64,000 bases of DNA from Rhizorhapis sp. SPR117 (GCF_021742065.1 NZ_JAKKIE010000019.1:1-64000), one strand, 5' to 3'; positions 19,542 through 29,529 are shown, counted from the stretch's first letter. Notes: a model not told the origin generated them from the letters alone. A program made the numbers and translations.

Positions 19542-20384
19542 ATGTCACATATGATGATCTTTGGCCTGGGTTACACCAGTGGCCGATTGGCTGAGCGCTT
19601 GCGTTCCATGGGCTGGAAGGTCACTGGAACGCGGCGCTGCGCTGATGGCAGCGCTATCGCCTCTGATGATGAGCCAACAGTGGCCGCGGCACTATATAGA
19701 GCGACGCACATCCTTTCTTCGGTGCCGCCGGTTGGAAGCGAGGACCCCGTACTGTCTCACTATGGCGCTGCCATTGCTGCCGCGCCCGCAATCTGGACCG
19801 GCTATCTTTCTTCGACAGGGGTCTATGGGGATACGGGAGGGGCGTGGGTGGATGAAACCGCGCCGATTGGCAGCGGACGGCGAAGCGCGCGATCAGACGC
19901 TGATCTGGCATGGCAGGCTTTGCGTGATGATGTTCACGTCTTTCGCTTGCCCGGTATCTATGGACCCGGACGCAGCGTGCTTGATCGCATTCAGCAGGGC
20001 AAAGCGCATCGCATCGATCTTCCCGGTCAGGTATTCAGCCGCGTGCATGTCGAGGATATCGTTTCAGGCGTAATCGCAGGATTGAAAGGACCAGCGGGGG
20101 TATACAATCTGGCCGATGATCTGCCTGCCAGCCAGAACGCGGTTATTGCACATGGTTGCGACCTGCTGGGCCAGCCTCTGCCGCCGTTGTTGTCACTTCA
20201 GGAAGCAGGGCTTTCCACCGCAGCCCTTGGCTTTTATGCTGAAAACCGGCGCATCGCCAATGGCAAAGCCAAGCGCGTACTTGGTTGGCGACCGCGATTT
20301 TCGACCTACAAAAGCGGTCTTGCCAACCTTGCCCGCAGTGCGACGACCAAGCCAACCATCGACAATCCAACGGATCGCGGATGA
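19542..20384 (+). CDS. NAD-dependent epimerase/SDR-like protein (YeeZ type)
   Basis: The 280-residue protein starts with a dinucleotide-binding segment (MIFGLGYTSGRLAERL) and contains YLSSTGVYGD and RLPGIYGPGRS. These are typical of atypical SDRs such as YeeZ. The substrate is unknown. AGAGGGG lies before the chosen ATG. The much longer open frame upstream runs antisense through pepN and is not used. Confidence 0.8.
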   Translation: MSHMMIFGLGYTSGRLAERLRSMGWKVTGTRRCADGSAIASDDEPTVAAALYRATHILSSVPPVGSEDPVLSHYGAAIAAAPAIWTGYLSSTGVYGDTGGAWVDETAPIGSGRRSARSDADLAWQALRDDVHVFRLPGIYGPGRSVLDRIQQGKAHRIDLPGQVFSRVHVEDIVSGVIAGLKGPAGVYNLADDLPASQNAVIAHGCDLLGQPLPPLLSLQEAGLSTAALGFYAENRRIANGKAKRVLGWRPRFSTYKSGLANLARSATTKPTIDNPTDRG

Positions 20385-20428
20385 CGAACCATGTTGATCC
20401 GCAGAAAAGTCGCGCGCCGCAACTATCG

Positions 20429-21793
20429 CTATGCGCGCAAGCCCAGAAAATGCGGCGCTTTGTTCAGCCGTCTGAGTAAACAGCGTTCGACAATGAGTGT
20501 GAGCGCAAGGCTGATGCCAAAAAGCGGCACCAAAAAACCAAGGCCAATGACTACCGAAACCAGCAGCCAGCTATGCCGAATAACACCCTGCGGCGGCGGG
20601 GCGCCCAGACTACCGCCCGGGCGGCGCTTCCACCACATGATCACGCTGGACACAGCAAGCAGGAAGAGCCCTGATACGGTTGCCAACCCGGCAAGCTGAT
20701 TTGCAAGACCAAAATACGCGCCTTCATGCAGGGCGATGCCATAGCCCACGACCCGATCGATGAACGGGCGCTGGTTGAAATCCTCCCTGCTGAAAATCGT
20801 GCCGGTGCGACCGTCCATTTCTATGGTGGTGCGCAATGGGCGGTTAGGGGCGTTGGATTTGACCGTCCAGATGCCTTCGATCGTGCTCGGCGGCGAAATT
20901 TCGACGGGGCCGGCCAGATGTAAAGCCTTGGTGCGGGGAACCAGAATATCGAGCGCGCCCAATGAATCGGCCATATGGGGCATAGTCATTCCGCCGTGCT
21001 CGCTATGTTCGATCATGGCCCGGGCGCCTGCATCCAACCTTGCTGTTGCCTGGGCATCGGCCTCGCTGCCTGCCGACCAATCCTGTTCGGCAACGGTCGT
21101 GGCGGCAATTGATCGGACTGTACCGAGATAGTCGCCCCAATTTTTTGCCCAGGGCAGGCCGCTGAGTATCAAAAATATGGCGAAAAACGACACCCAGACG
21201 CCTGTTACCGCATGCAGATCACGCCACAGGACACGTTTACCCGCTCGCAGGCGGGGATAGAGCGTTCCGGCCAAGCCCGACCCGCCACGCGGCCACCAGA
21301 GGAACAGACCGGTGAGAATCATGATGATAGCCCAGCTCGCAGCCAGCTCAACCAGCGCCGATCCCCATCGTCCAGCCATCAATTCGCCATGCAGGCGAAA
21401 TATCTGGCGCAGGAATTGATCCTCCTCCCCCACCGTCCTGAGCACTTCCAGTGACTGCGGGTTCAGATAAGCCCGTGTTTCGCGGCTGCCGACACCAACG
21501 ATGATCTGGGTTGCGTCGGTAGTCCGTTCGGACAGCACGTAGCGGTGCAACACCGATCCCGGCACGGCATCGACCGCTGCCTGCGCTTGTACCGAGGGCG
21601 GAGCGAGCGGGCCGCTATAGGCAAGGCCTGTATAGGGGCGGTCGATCAGTGCCTGAATTTGTGGCTTGAACAGATAAATGCCGCCCGTCACGGACAGCCA
21701 AAGAATGAATGGCACGCAGAACAGCCCGGCATAAAAATGCCAGCGCCAGACGGTTCGGTACAGGGACTCCGGTCTGCTGGTGATGGCCGTCAT
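20429..21793 (-). CDS. PepSY-associated inner-membrane protein
   Basis: The 454-residue protein has four membrane helices and PepSY-like periplasmic domains (WRWHFYAGLFCVPFILWLSVTGGIYLFKP at the start, shown here in part: GIYLFKPQIQ). Such proteins, including PiuB and FsrB relatives, often act as ferric-siderophore reductases or metal uptake partners of TonB receptors. GGAGG 8 nt upstream fixes the ATG at 21793. It begins 2 nt after the stop of the TonB receptor gene, so the two are almost surely one operon. Confidence 0.85.
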   Translation of the reverse strand: MTAITSRPESLYRTVWRWHFYAGLFCVPFILWLSVTGGIYLFKPQIQALIDRPYTGLAYSGPLAPPSVQAQAAVDAVPGSVLHRYVLSERTTDATQIIVGVGSRETRAYLNPQSLEVLRTVGEEDQFLRQIFRLHGELMAGRWGSALVELAASWAIIMILTGLFLWWPRGGSGLAGTLYPRLRAGKRVLWRDLHAVTGVWVSFFAIFLILSGLPWAKNWGDYLGTVRSIAATTVAEQDWSAGSEADAQATARLDAGARAMIEHSEHGGMTMPHMADSLGALDILVPRTKALHLAGPVEISPPSTIEGIWTVKSNAPNRPLRTTIEMDGRTGTIFSREDFNQRPFIDRVVGYGIALHEGAYFGLANQLAGLATVSGLFLLAVSSVIMWWKRRPGGSLGAPPPQGVIRHSWLLVSVVIGLGFLVPLFGISLALTLIVERCLLRRLNKAPHFLGLRA

Positions 21794-21795
21794 GG

Positions 21796-24084
21796 TCAAA
21801 GCCTCCAGCCCGCTTCAATCAGGAATGTACGCTGCGGATAGGGGTGATAGACCCAGGCGCGGTCGTTGGTGATGTTGTCGACCCCGGCGGACAATGTGAC
21901 GTTGCTGCTCACATCCCATGCCACACGCGCGTCGAGCGCAAAGAATTCCGACGCATAGCCATAGGTGTCGCCGCGCTGCAATCCATTGAGGTCGCTATTG
22001 GGCCGCGAAGCATAGCGTATGCCAAGGCTGGTCAATATCGCAGGCGTCACATGATAACGAACATTACCGCTCAACCGCCAGCGTGGAATGCGCGGGAACT
22101 GATGCCCTTCCGTCGTCGGATCGGCATCGTTGCGTGTGACGGTGCTGTCGATCCAGGCGAGATTGCCGTCCATATTCATGCCCGCGATTGGCCAGTCCTT
22201 CGCCTCGGCAATCAGTTCCGCGCCATATTGGCGGGTGCGGTCGATGTTGAAGTTGCGGGTAAAAGTTGCGCCACTGTTGAGCAGCCCGGTAAAGCGAAAC
22301 AGTGCGTCCTTCACATGCTGATAAAACAGGCTGCCGGTGATCGCTACCTTGCCCGCGTCATGGCGGATGATGAAGTTGGCGTCATGGCTCCTTTCCGGCT
22401 TCAGATCAGGATCGAAGCTGTCCGGATCGAACTGGCCATCGCCGGTCAGGCTGCCCTGAAACAGTTCGCCCACAGTCGGGAAACGGGTGGCCATCGCGAG
22501 GCTCAATTGTGCATTCCAATCCGGCGCGGCCGCCCAAGCCAGTGAGAGGGTGGGACTGATGACGCTGTCGCTGCGGCTGGCATAGGTGCTGGCGGCGCGA
22601 GAGCTGCCCATCATCTGCTCCATGCCGCCGCCGAATGCGCGCCAGAAATCGGCGCGAATTCCTGCCGTCAGTGACAGGCTGTCGGTGAACGCAATCTCAT
22701 CCTCCGCGAACAAGCCGATCTGGCGGCTCTTGCCAAAGGCTCTGTTCTGAAAGATCTGACCCGTTGCGGCGCGCCAACTGGTCGTGGCATATTGCGATTG
22801 GTCGGTTTCATAGAGGTTGGCGTTGATGCCGAGGGCAAGATGATTGCGCCCCACATCGCCGGTCAGCAGCAGGTCACCCGTGTACCAGCCGGTCGGCCCG
22901 GCGAGCGTCAGCGTGCCCGCTCCCTCCGTCTTGCCATTCGTATAGCCGTTGGACGTGCGCACGCGCTGGCTGTCGGTGCGGATGGTGGACAGGTTCAACC
23001 GGACATTCCAGTTCCTGTCCAGACCCGCTTCCGCGCTGAATCCGCCCAGCCATTCGCGTTTGTCGCGAATGGTGAGGTTGGACCCATTGGCGATATAGGC
23101 TGTGCCGTCATACAGCACCTTTACCGAACCGCCAGCACCACCGAAGACGGGATCACCATTCATGCCACGCAAATAGGTGGATGGATGGGTCTCATCCTCT
23201 GTGTTCCACCAATAGGTGAAGAGCCAGGACAGCTTGATCGTGCCGGTATCGGCAATCAGCTTTGCCCGGACCTGATCCTGTGTCGTATCGACGGCGGAAT
23301 AATCGCCGAAATAAAGCGGCAGAGACGGATTTTTCGTATCCGCAACAGCGCCCGTCACTGGAATGGCGCCAGTCGCATTGCCGGCGCTTGTCAGCGCGTA
23401 GAATTGCTGAGGTTGGCCCTGATTTTTCAGACGTCTGGCCGATATGCGGAACGCCAGCGGTCCATCCTTCTGCTTCAGGCCGAAGCCGCCCTCTGCCGAC
23501 CAGCCATAAAGCTCCTCATCCGTGCCATATTGCCGGTAGTTCTGGTAGATGCCTTGTACCTTGCCGAATGCTTCGGCGTCTTCGGGGTCGCGGGTGGTGA
23601 TGTTGACGATGCCACCCATCGAATTGCCGGGATAGCGCGCGCTATATGGGCCATAGACAATATCGAACTGCTTGACCTCACCGGGGCCGATAATACCCCA
23701 TTTGGGCGGGAAGTTGTAACTGTTGCCCAGAAAGTTCGAGATGTTGAAACCGTCCACCATGACAAGACTGCGCGCAGATTGCGTGCTGTGGGTGCCGCGG
23801 AAACCGGACACCGCATTATTGTCGCCAATGAAGCGCTTGCGGACGAAAAAGTCCGGCGCGTATTTCATCAAATCCTCGACATTATAGGCGTTGATGCCGT
23901 CGAATTGCTCCTTGCCCAGGCTGACGGACAGGCCGCGTGGTTCGATGGTCATCGGCGCTTCCTGTTGGCCAACGACCAGGATGGAGGCATGAGGCGCGCC
24001 GTCATCAGCAGATGCGGCGTCTTCGGCAAAGGCGGGATGCGCAGCAACAAGCGCCACGGCGAGCGCGATAAGGGACGATTTCAT
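21796..24084 (-). CDS. TonB-dependent outer-membrane receptor
   Basis: The 762-residue protein has a signal peptide (about 1-20, ending AFA). A plug domain follows (YNVEDLMKYAPDFFVRKR and VYGPYSARYPGNSMGGIVNI), then a beta barrel. The C-terminus ends in Leu rather than the usual Phe. The ligand is unknown. Its partners, a PepSY membrane protein downstream and a DUF2946 protein upstream, suggest iron-siderophore or copper uptake. I could not pick out a clear TonB box. Confidence 0.92.
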   Translation of the reverse strand: MKSSLIALAVALVAAHPAFAEDAASADDGAPHASILVVGQQEAPMTIEPRGLSVSLGKEQFDGINAYNVEDLMKYAPDFFVRKRFIGDNNAVSGFRGTHSTQSARSLVMVDGFNISNFLGNSYNFPPKWGIIGPGEVKQFDIVYGPYSARYPGNSMGGIVNITTRDPEDAEAFGKVQGIYQNYRQYGTDEELYGWSAEGGFGLKQKDGPLAFRISARRLKNQGQPQQFYALTSAGNATGAIPVTGAVADTKNPSLPLYFGDYSAVDTTQDQVRAKLIADTGTIKLSWLFTYWWNTEDETHPSTYLRGMNGDPVFGGAGGSVKVLYDGTAYIANGSNLTIRDKREWLGGFSAEAGLDRNWNVRLNLSTIRTDSQRVRTSNGYTNGKTEGAGTLTLAGPTGWYTGDLLLTGDVGRNHLALGINANLYETDQSQYATTSWRAATGQIFQNRAFGKSRQIGLFAEDEIAFTDSLSLTAGIRADFWRAFGGGMEQMMGSSRAASTYASRSDSVISPTLSLAWAAAPDWNAQLSLAMATRFPTVGELFQGSLTGDGQFDPDSFDPDLKPERSHDANFIIRHDAGKVAITGSLFYQHVKDALFRFTGLLNSGATFTRNFNIDRTRQYGAELIAEAKDWPIAGMNMDGNLAWIDSTVTRNDADPTTEGHQFPRIPRWRLSGNVRYHVTPAILTSLGIRYASRPNSDLNGLQRGDTYGYASEFFALDARVAWDVSSNVTLSAGVDNITNDRAWVYHPYPQRTFLIEAGWRL

Positions 24085-24205
24085 GGGTAGTGGATTTCCG
24101 TTTACTGAAGGTCAGTCTGCCGCTGATGACAGCGGGCAGGAGCGCAGGATCAATCCTGCACAGACAAGCAGCGAACGATAATGAGGGCGTCCGCCGCGCG
24201 AGCAA

Positions 24206-24601
24206 TCAGCTCAGCGCGGGTGGTCCTTGCGAGGGCGGCGGCGGCGCAGCAAGGCGATGGACCGTAAAGTCAGCAAGGGCTGCGCCCGGCGCGGCTGGCA
24301 CGGCCATGACCGTCGACAAAAGCAGATATGGCAAAGAGGCAGCCAGCAACCCCCCGCCCAGACCGGTCGCAAAGGTACAGGGGTGGGAATTCTGGTCCTG
24401 ATGCTGGGCTGGGGCCTTCTTGCCGAGATCGACTGTCAGTTCGACAGGGCCCTGTCCGGTACACAGGAAAATGACCACGCCATGCGCCGACGCGGTGGGC
24501 ATGTATCCGGTCGGGATCAGAATCCGCACCGACAGGGCGAACAATAATGCGGCGGCAAATATGCCGCGCCCCATTGCCGATTGCCTGAGCCACTCCGTCA
24601 T
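24206..24601 (-). CDS. DUF2946 family protein
   Basis: The 131-residue protein has an N-terminal hydrophobic segment (ILIPTGYMP), the family Cys motif FLCTGQG, a polar stretch with His (QDQNSHPCTFA), a second hydrophobic segment and a Pro/Ala tail. DUF2946 genes are often found beside TonB receptors and metal genes, and the paired Cys and His suggest metal binding. The function is unproven. A small perfect hairpin (GCAGGA/TCCTGC at 24148-24163) lies between it and the receptor gene. Confidence 0.75.
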   Translation of the reverse strand: MTEWLRQSAMGRGIFAAALLFALSVRILIPTGYMPTASAHGVVIFLCTGQGPVELTVDLGKKAPAQHQDQNSHPCTFATGLGGGLLAASLPYLLLSTVMAVPAAPGAALADFTVHRLAAPPPPSQGPPALS

Positions 24602-24660
24602 GGGAAGCGCCTCTACCGTCTACAATGATGCTTGTCACCCGGCTTGTTTTGAATTTTGAT

Positions 24661-24679
24661 GGCTCAGGCTGACTGAGCC
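24661..24679. terminator. hairpin at the cysQ end
   Basis: GGCTCAG and CTGAGCC pair over a 5-nt loop just past the cysQ stop. There is no T run on either side, so it may be a transcript-stabilising hairpin or a weak terminator. Confidence 0.35.
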
Positions 24680-24680
24680 G

Positions 24681-25439
24681 TCACTGCCTCGCGTCGGCGA
24701 AAATCTTCAGCGCTTCAAAAACAACAGCCGCATGCTCTTTCCGGCAGATAAGCAGGTCGGGCATATAAGTGTCTTGCCGGTTGTAGAGGAGCGGCGATCC
24801 ATCGATGCGCGAGCAGTGGAGGCCATGGGCGTGCGCGACGGCGACGGGCGCGCAACTATCCCATTCATACTGGCCACCCGAATGGAGATAGATATCAGCC
24901 TCGCCGCGCACGATGGCCATGGCCTTTGCACCGGCCGATCCCATGGGGAGAAGTTCGGCGCCGATAGTTTTGGCGACCGCAACAGCCTCGGCTGCGGGGC
25001 GGGTGCGGCTGACAACCATCTTGAGCGGGGCTTTTGGTGGCGGCACGGCAGCGGGTTGGTCAGAACGCAGGGTCAAGTTCATGCCAGGCAGCGCAACCGC
25101 GCCGATAGTAGCGATACCATCGATGGCCAATGCCACATGCACGGCCCAGTCGGCGCGTTCTTCGCCATATTCGCGGGTGCCATCGACCGGGTCGATGATC
25201 CAGACGCGGGACTTGGCGAGGCGGCTGCCGTCACACTGGCTTTCTTCGGATAGCAGGCCATCGTCCGGGCGCTGCTCCTTTATGGCGTGAACAAGAAACT
25301 GGTTGGCGGTCTGGTCGCCCGCCTTGCCCAGCGCCTTGCTCGAAAGGAGGCCCGACCGGCGAACGGCCAGCAGGATTTCGCCAGCTGATGTCGCCAGTTG
25401 TGCCGCAAGCTGCGCGTCCGCACCAAGATCCGCGCTCAA
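24681..25439 (-). CDS. cysQ: 3'(2'),5'-bisphosphate nucleotidase
   Basis: It hydrolyses PAP, the by-product of PAPS use, to AMP. The 252-residue protein belongs to the inositol monophosphatase superfamily. LLSEES and DPVDGTREY bind the two metals. It overlaps cysNC by 4 nt and is the last gene of the cysD-cysNC-cysQ operon, where it would clear PAP made downstream of sulfate activation. Confidence 0.94.
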   Translation of the reverse strand: MSADLGADAQLAAQLATSAGEILLAVRRSGLLSSKALGKAGDQTANQFLVHAIKEQRPDDGLLSEESQCDGSRLAKSRVWIIDPVDGTREYGEERADWAVHVALAIDGIATIGAVALPGMNLTLRSDQPAAVPPPKAPLKMVVSRTRPAAEAVAVAKTIGAELLPMGSAGAKAMAIVRGEADIYLHSGGQYEWDSCAPVAVAHAHGLHCSRIDGSPLLYNRQDTYMPDLLICRKEHAAVVFEALKIFADARQ

Positions 25440-27367
25440 AGTTCAGGACTCCACTCGCCGAGGATGTGTTCGACGATCAGGTCGGCGGCCTCTTCTGCGC
25501 TCATTGTGGTGGTATTGACCCGGATTTCGGGCTTTTCGGGCGCTTCATAGGGGCTATCGATGCCGGTGAAGTGCTTGAGCTGTCCGGCACGCGCTTTTTT
25601 ATAGAGGCCTTTGACGTCTCGCTGTTCCGCAATCTCCAGCGGCGTATCGACATGGATCTCGAAAAACTCGCCTGGTGCTATCATTTGCCTCACCATCTCC
25701 CGCTCTGCACGGAAGGGCGAGATGAAGGCGGTGATAACGATCAGGCCCGCATCGGTCATCAGCTTGGCAACCTCGCCCACGCGGCGGATATTTTCTACCC
25801 GGTCGGCATCGGTAAAGCCCAGATCGCGGTTCAGTCCATGGCGAACATTGTCACCATCAAGCAGGAAGGTATGGCGATTCATCCGCGCCAGCTTCTTTTC
25901 CACGATGTTGGCAATGGTCGACTTGCCCGCGCCCGACAGCCCGGTCAGCCAGAGCACGGCGGGCTTCTGGTTCTTCAGCCGCGCATGGAAGCTGCGATCC
26001 AGATCGAGCGCCTGCCAGTGAATGTTCTGCGAACGGCGCAGGGCAAAATGGATCATGCCCGCCGCAACCGTGCGGTTGGTTATCCGGTCGATAAGGATGA
26101 AGCCGCCAAGGTCGGGGTTATCGGCATAGGCCTCAAACGGCAGGGCGCGATCGAGTGAGATGTTGACGACGCCAATCACGTTCAATGCCAGCGTGTCCGA
26201 CGCCTCATGCGCCATGGTGTTGATGCAGACTTCGTATTTGGGTTTGGTAATCGCGGCCGTGACCGTCGATGTACCCATTTTCAGAAGATAGGGCCGTCCG
26301 GGCAGCATTTCATGTTCATCCATCCACACCAATGTCGCCTCGAACTGGTCGGCGACTTCGGTGGGCGCGTCGGATGCCGTTATGACGTCGCCGCGCGAAC
26401 AGTCGATCTCATCCTTGAAGGTCAGCGTGACCGATTGGCCCGCTACTGCCTGTTCCAGCTCGCCATCAAAGGTGACGATGGACTTGATCGTGCTGGTCTT
26501 GCCCGACGGCAGCACGCGAATTGCGTCGCCCGGTTTGATGGTGCCTGACCCGATCAGCCCGGAAAAGCCACGAAAGTCGAGATTGGGGCGATTGACCCAT
26601 TGCACGGCCATGCGGAACGGCCGCTGCGCCATGCGCTCGCTGTCGAGTTCCACCGTTTCCAGATGATCCAGCAAGGCGGGGCCTTTATACCAGGGCGTAT
26701 TTTGGCTTTTCGCCGTGATATTGTCGCCTTTGAGGCCCGAAATCGGAATGGCAAGAAAGCTTTCGATGCCGATGCTGTCGGCGAACGCCTTGTACTGCGC
26801 AACGATTTCGTCGAAGCGTTCCTGACTATAATCGACAAGATCCATCTTGTTGATCGCCAGTACCACATTGCGAATACCGATCAGGTTGACGAGATAGCTG
26901 TGTCGACGGGTCTGTGTAAGCACCCCCTGCCGCGCATCGATCAGGATGACGGCAAGGTCCGCGGTCGATGCGCCGGTCACCATGTTACGGGTATATTGTT
27001 CATGCCCCGGCGTGTCGGCGACGATGAACTTGCGCTTTTCGGTGGCAAAAAAGCGATAGGCGACATCGATGGTGATGCCCTGTTCGCGCTCGGCGGCAAG
27101 GCCATCGACCAGAAGGGCAAAATCGATCTCCTGCCCCTGCGTCCCCATGCGCTTGCTGTCCGCTTCGAGTGTCGCCAGTTGATCCTCAAAGATCATCTTG
27201 CTGTCGTAGAGCAGGCGGCCGATCAGCGTCGACTTGCCATCGTCCACGCTGCCGCAGGTGATGAAACGCAGCAGCGACTTGTGCTGATGCACCTCCAGAT
27301 AGGCATCGATGTCCGATGCGATCAGCGCGTCGGCCTGATAGGCATTGTCTGTGAGGGCTTCGGTCAT
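25436..27367 (-). CDS. cysNC: sulfate adenylyltransferase large subunit fused to APS kinase
   Basis: This bifunctional enzyme of 643 residues has two parts. Residues 1 to about 440 are the CysN GTPase (P-loop GSVDDGKS at 39-46, DTPGHEQYTRNM), which with CysD makes APS from sulfate and ATP. Residues from about 450 on are the CysC APS kinase (P-loop GLSGAGKS at 476-483, FISPFR at 548), which makes PAPS. Start and stop overlap the neighbours, consistent with coupled translation. Confidence 0.97.
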   Translation of the reverse strand: MTEALTDNAYQADALIASDIDAYLEVHQHKSLLRFITCGSVDDGKSTLIGRLLYDSKMIFEDQLATLEADSKRMGTQGQEIDFALLVDGLAAEREQGITIDVAYRFFATEKRKFIVADTPGHEQYTRNMVTGASTADLAVILIDARQGVLTQTRRHSYLVNLIGIRNVVLAINKMDLVDYSQERFDEIVAQYKAFADSIGIESFLAIPISGLKGDNITAKSQNTPWYKGPALLDHLETVELDSERMAQRPFRMAVQWVNRPNLDFRGFSGLIGSGTIKPGDAIRVLPSGKTSTIKSIVTFDGELEQAVAGQSVTLTFKDEIDCSRGDVITASDAPTEVADQFEATLVWMDEHEMLPGRPYLLKMGTSTVTAAITKPKYEVCINTMAHEASDTLALNVIGVVNISLDRALPFEAYADNPDLGGFILIDRITNRTVAAGMIHFALRRSQNIHWQALDLDRSFHARLKNQKPAVLWLTGLSGAGKSTIANIVEKKLARMNRHTFLLDGDNVRHGLNRDLGFTDADRVENIRRVGEVAKLMTDAGLIVITAFISPFRAEREMVRQMIAPGEFFEIHVDTPLEIAEQRDVKGLYKKARAGQLKHFTGIDSPYEAPEKPEIRVNTTTMSAEEAADLIVEHILGEWSPEL

Positions 27368-28272
27368 CAGAAATACCCCTCCTGCTTCTTCTTCTCCATG
27401 CTGGCTGCCTGATCATGATCGATAGCGCGGCCTTGCCGTTCCGACGTCGTGGTCAGCAGCATCTCCTGAATTACCTGCGGTAAAGTGGCGGCTTCGCTCT
27501 CTACGGCGCCGGTCAGGGGATAGCAGCCCAATGTGCGGAACCGGATCGAGCGTTCCACCGGAACCTCGCCTTCCTTCAACGGAAAGCGGTCGTCATCGAC
27601 CATTAGCAACAGTCCATCGCGCTCTACTGTCGGGCGCGGCGCGCTGAAATAGAGGGGCACGATCTCGATGCCCTCCAGATGGATATATTGCCAGATGTCC
27701 AGCTCGGTCCAGTTGCTGATCGGGAAGACGCGCATTGATTCCCCCTTGGCCTTGCGCGCATTATATAGCCGCCACAGTTCGGGCCGCTGCTGCTTGGGGT
27801 CCCAACGGTGATTGGCCGAGCGAAAGGAAAAGACGCGCTCCTTGGCTCTCGACTTTTCCTCATCGCGTCGCGCCCCGCCAAAGGCCGCGTCAAAGCCGTA
27901 TTTGTCGAGCGCCTGCTTCAGCCCTTCGGTCTTCCACATATCGGTGTGCAGACTGCCATGGTCGAACGGGTTGATCCCCTTTTCCAGCGCCTCGGGGTTT
28001 TTATAAACCAGCAGTTCCATCCTGGCATCCGCCGCCGCCTTGTCGCGCAGATCATACATCGCGCGAAACTTCCATGTGGTATCGACATGCAGTAACGGAA
28101 ATGGCGGGGGCGAAGGATAAAAGGCCTTCTTTGCCAGATGCAGCATGACGGCGCTGTCTTTTCCCACCGAATACAGCATCACAGGCTTTTCAGCCTCTGA
28201 AACAACCTCGCGCATGATATGAATGCTCTCGGCCTCAAGCCGCTGGAGATGGGTTAGACTGCTTGCCGTCAT
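27367..28272 (-). CDS. cysD: sulfate adenylyltransferase small subunit
   Basis: It is the catalytic ATP pyrophosphatase-type subunit of ATP sulfurylase. With the start at 28272 the protein has 301 residues, the family length. The PP-loop SVGKDSAV is present, as are [10 protein letters not shown] and [20 protein letters not shown] with short spacing supports this ATG over three upstream in-frame candidates (up to 28353). First gene of the sulfate activation operon; a palindrome and iterons lie about 120-165 nt upstream. Confidence 0.95.
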   Translation of the reverse strand: MTASSLTHLQRLEAESIHIMREVVSEAEKPVMLYSVGKDSAVMLHLAKKAFYPSPPPFPLLHVDTTWKFRAMYDLRDKAAADARMELLVYKNPEALEKGINPFDHGSLHTDMWKTEGLKQALDKYGFDAAFGGARRDEEKSRAKERVFSFRSANHRWDPKQQRPELWRLYNARKAKGESMRVFPISNWTELDIWQYIHLEGIEIVPLYFSAPRPTVERDGLLLMVDDDRFPLKEGEVPVERSIRFRTLGCYPLTGAVESEAATLPQVIQEMLLTTTSERQGRAIDHDQAASMEKKKQEGYF

Positions 28273-28392
28273 CGTACCTTCTTCATCATTGCCGGCCATC
28301 AGGATCAAATGGCCGAGCATGTGCAGGGCATTACCATTGCCCTTCGTCGGCATTCTAACAAGAAAAACTATTCGCCGCCCTCGTAACCCTAA

Positions 28393-28438
28393 GGCAGTAC
28401 TGCCAATGCGACCAAGCGAACCAATGGAACCAATAACG
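28393..28438. promoter_or_regulatory. palindrome and four 9-bp iterons upstream of cysD
   Basis: GGCAGTACTGCC (28393-28404) is a perfect palindrome. It runs into four direct repeats of period 9: CCAATGCGA, CCAAGCGAA, CCAATGGAA and CCAATAACG (28403-28438). All four share CCAA at the start. The stretch lies between cysD and the hglS stop and looks like an operator for the sulfate operon; the binding protein is unknown. Confidence 0.5.
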
Positions 28439-28497
28439 CTCCGTTGGGGCCAACATAGATTTCAAGTGGCTTTGTATTTCTGTCGTTCTGTTGCGGT

Positions 28498-29529
28498 TCA
28501 AGCCGCCGTCGTCATTTTGAAAATGCCTTGCGCATTTCCACTGTCAAAACCCAGGTCAAGCCTGTCTTGGCCGCTTGCAGCGTCGCATATGCGATCTCGC
28601 TGGATGAATTCGAAAAAAGAACCGGGGACTTGTCGCGGAATTTCCCTGCCTTGCGCGTCAATGAAAATTCGTTCGACCGGGTCGGCCCTGAACGCCGTTT
28701 GCCGGACACTGCCTGACCGCGATACTTCGATCTTGTCCTTGAGCGGGCGGTTGAGGCTGCGCTGCTCGCTCACCAGTGCTTCCAATGAGGCGACGCGGTC
28801 CGTGGCATGATTGAAGGCATTCCCTTCCGTAGCAATCCAGGCCATTTCGGCGGACTCGGCGCGTACACATTCATAATCGGCCAAACTCGGGTGTGGGTGC
28901 TGACGCATGAAACAGGCCGTGAGTTTGGGCAGCAGTCGCGCAGCGTCCGATACCAAAAGCTTTGCATCCGCGGACAGGCGATCCAGCAATCGCATGTCGG
29001 CGGCATCGAGGGGATCGAGCGAATTTTCTGTAAGGCGCGCCACTGCGGCCTGGAAGGAAGTCGAAAAACGTGCGGGGTGCAGTTCACTCACAAAGAATTG
29101 CGGCACGTTTTCGGGAAAATCCACATGCGTATACGATCTGCCTGTCATCTTCAGAGCGTCGAGCGGATAAAGTCCGGTTTGACGATAGCCCAGAGGTTCC
29201 AGAATGCGTGTGATCGCCCGTTCACCGGCAGGAAGGGTTCCCATGCCCATAAGGTCGACCGTGCGCAGGGCGCCGTGGTCGAAAGTCATCTGCCGTCCGG
29301 CTGCGGCGAGTTCCCTCATATATTGGCGGCCGGTGGGCACGCGGCCCAGCAAATCCGCTAGCAGATATAGATTTAACGCCATGGCCATAACGGCGCGGGA
29401 TGCGGTGTTGCCAATTTCTGCCTTCAGCGCCGGGTGAATATGCACCGCGCCAGTCAGCCATGGCGGCGGACGGATATCACGCTCGCTTTGCAGAAGTCGC
29501 AGCAACACCGATTCGTGCGCCTGTGTCAT
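28498..29529 (-). CDS. hglS: 2-oxoadipate dioxygenase/decarboxylase family (HglS, DUF1338)
   Basis: Members convert 2-oxoadipate to D-2-hydroxyglutarate in the D-lysine degradation route, using Fe(II) and oxygen. The 343-residue protein shows the family blocks FDHGALRTV, FVSELHPARFS, NHATDRV and FFEFIQRD. From what is known of HglS, His of DHG, His of NHA and Glu of FFEF should be the metal ligands. It is divergent from rpoB and has no lysine catabolism neighbours in the window, so the pathway role is inferred from the family alone. Confidence 0.8.
   Translation of the reverse strand: MTQAHESVLLRLLQSERDIRPPPWLTGAVHIHPALKAEIGNTASRAVMAMALNLYLLADLLGRVPTGRQYMRELAAAGRQMTFDHGALRTVDLMGMGTLPAGERAITRILEPLGYRQTGLYPLDALKMTGRSYTHVDFPENVPQFFVSELHPARFSTSFQAAVARLTENSLDPLDAADMRLLDRLSADAKLLVSDAARLLPKLTACFMRQHPHPSLADYECVRAESAEMAWIATEGNAFNHATDRVASLEALVSEQRSLNRPLKDKIEVSRSGSVRQTAFRADPVERIFIDAQGREIPRQVPGSFFEFIQRDRICDAASGQDRLDLGFDSGNAQGIFKMTTAA

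Noticed and set aside
22792..24090. A 432-codon frame antisense to the TonB receptor gene
   Set aside because: There is no start signal or domain; the receptor on the other strand has a signal peptide, plug and barrel.
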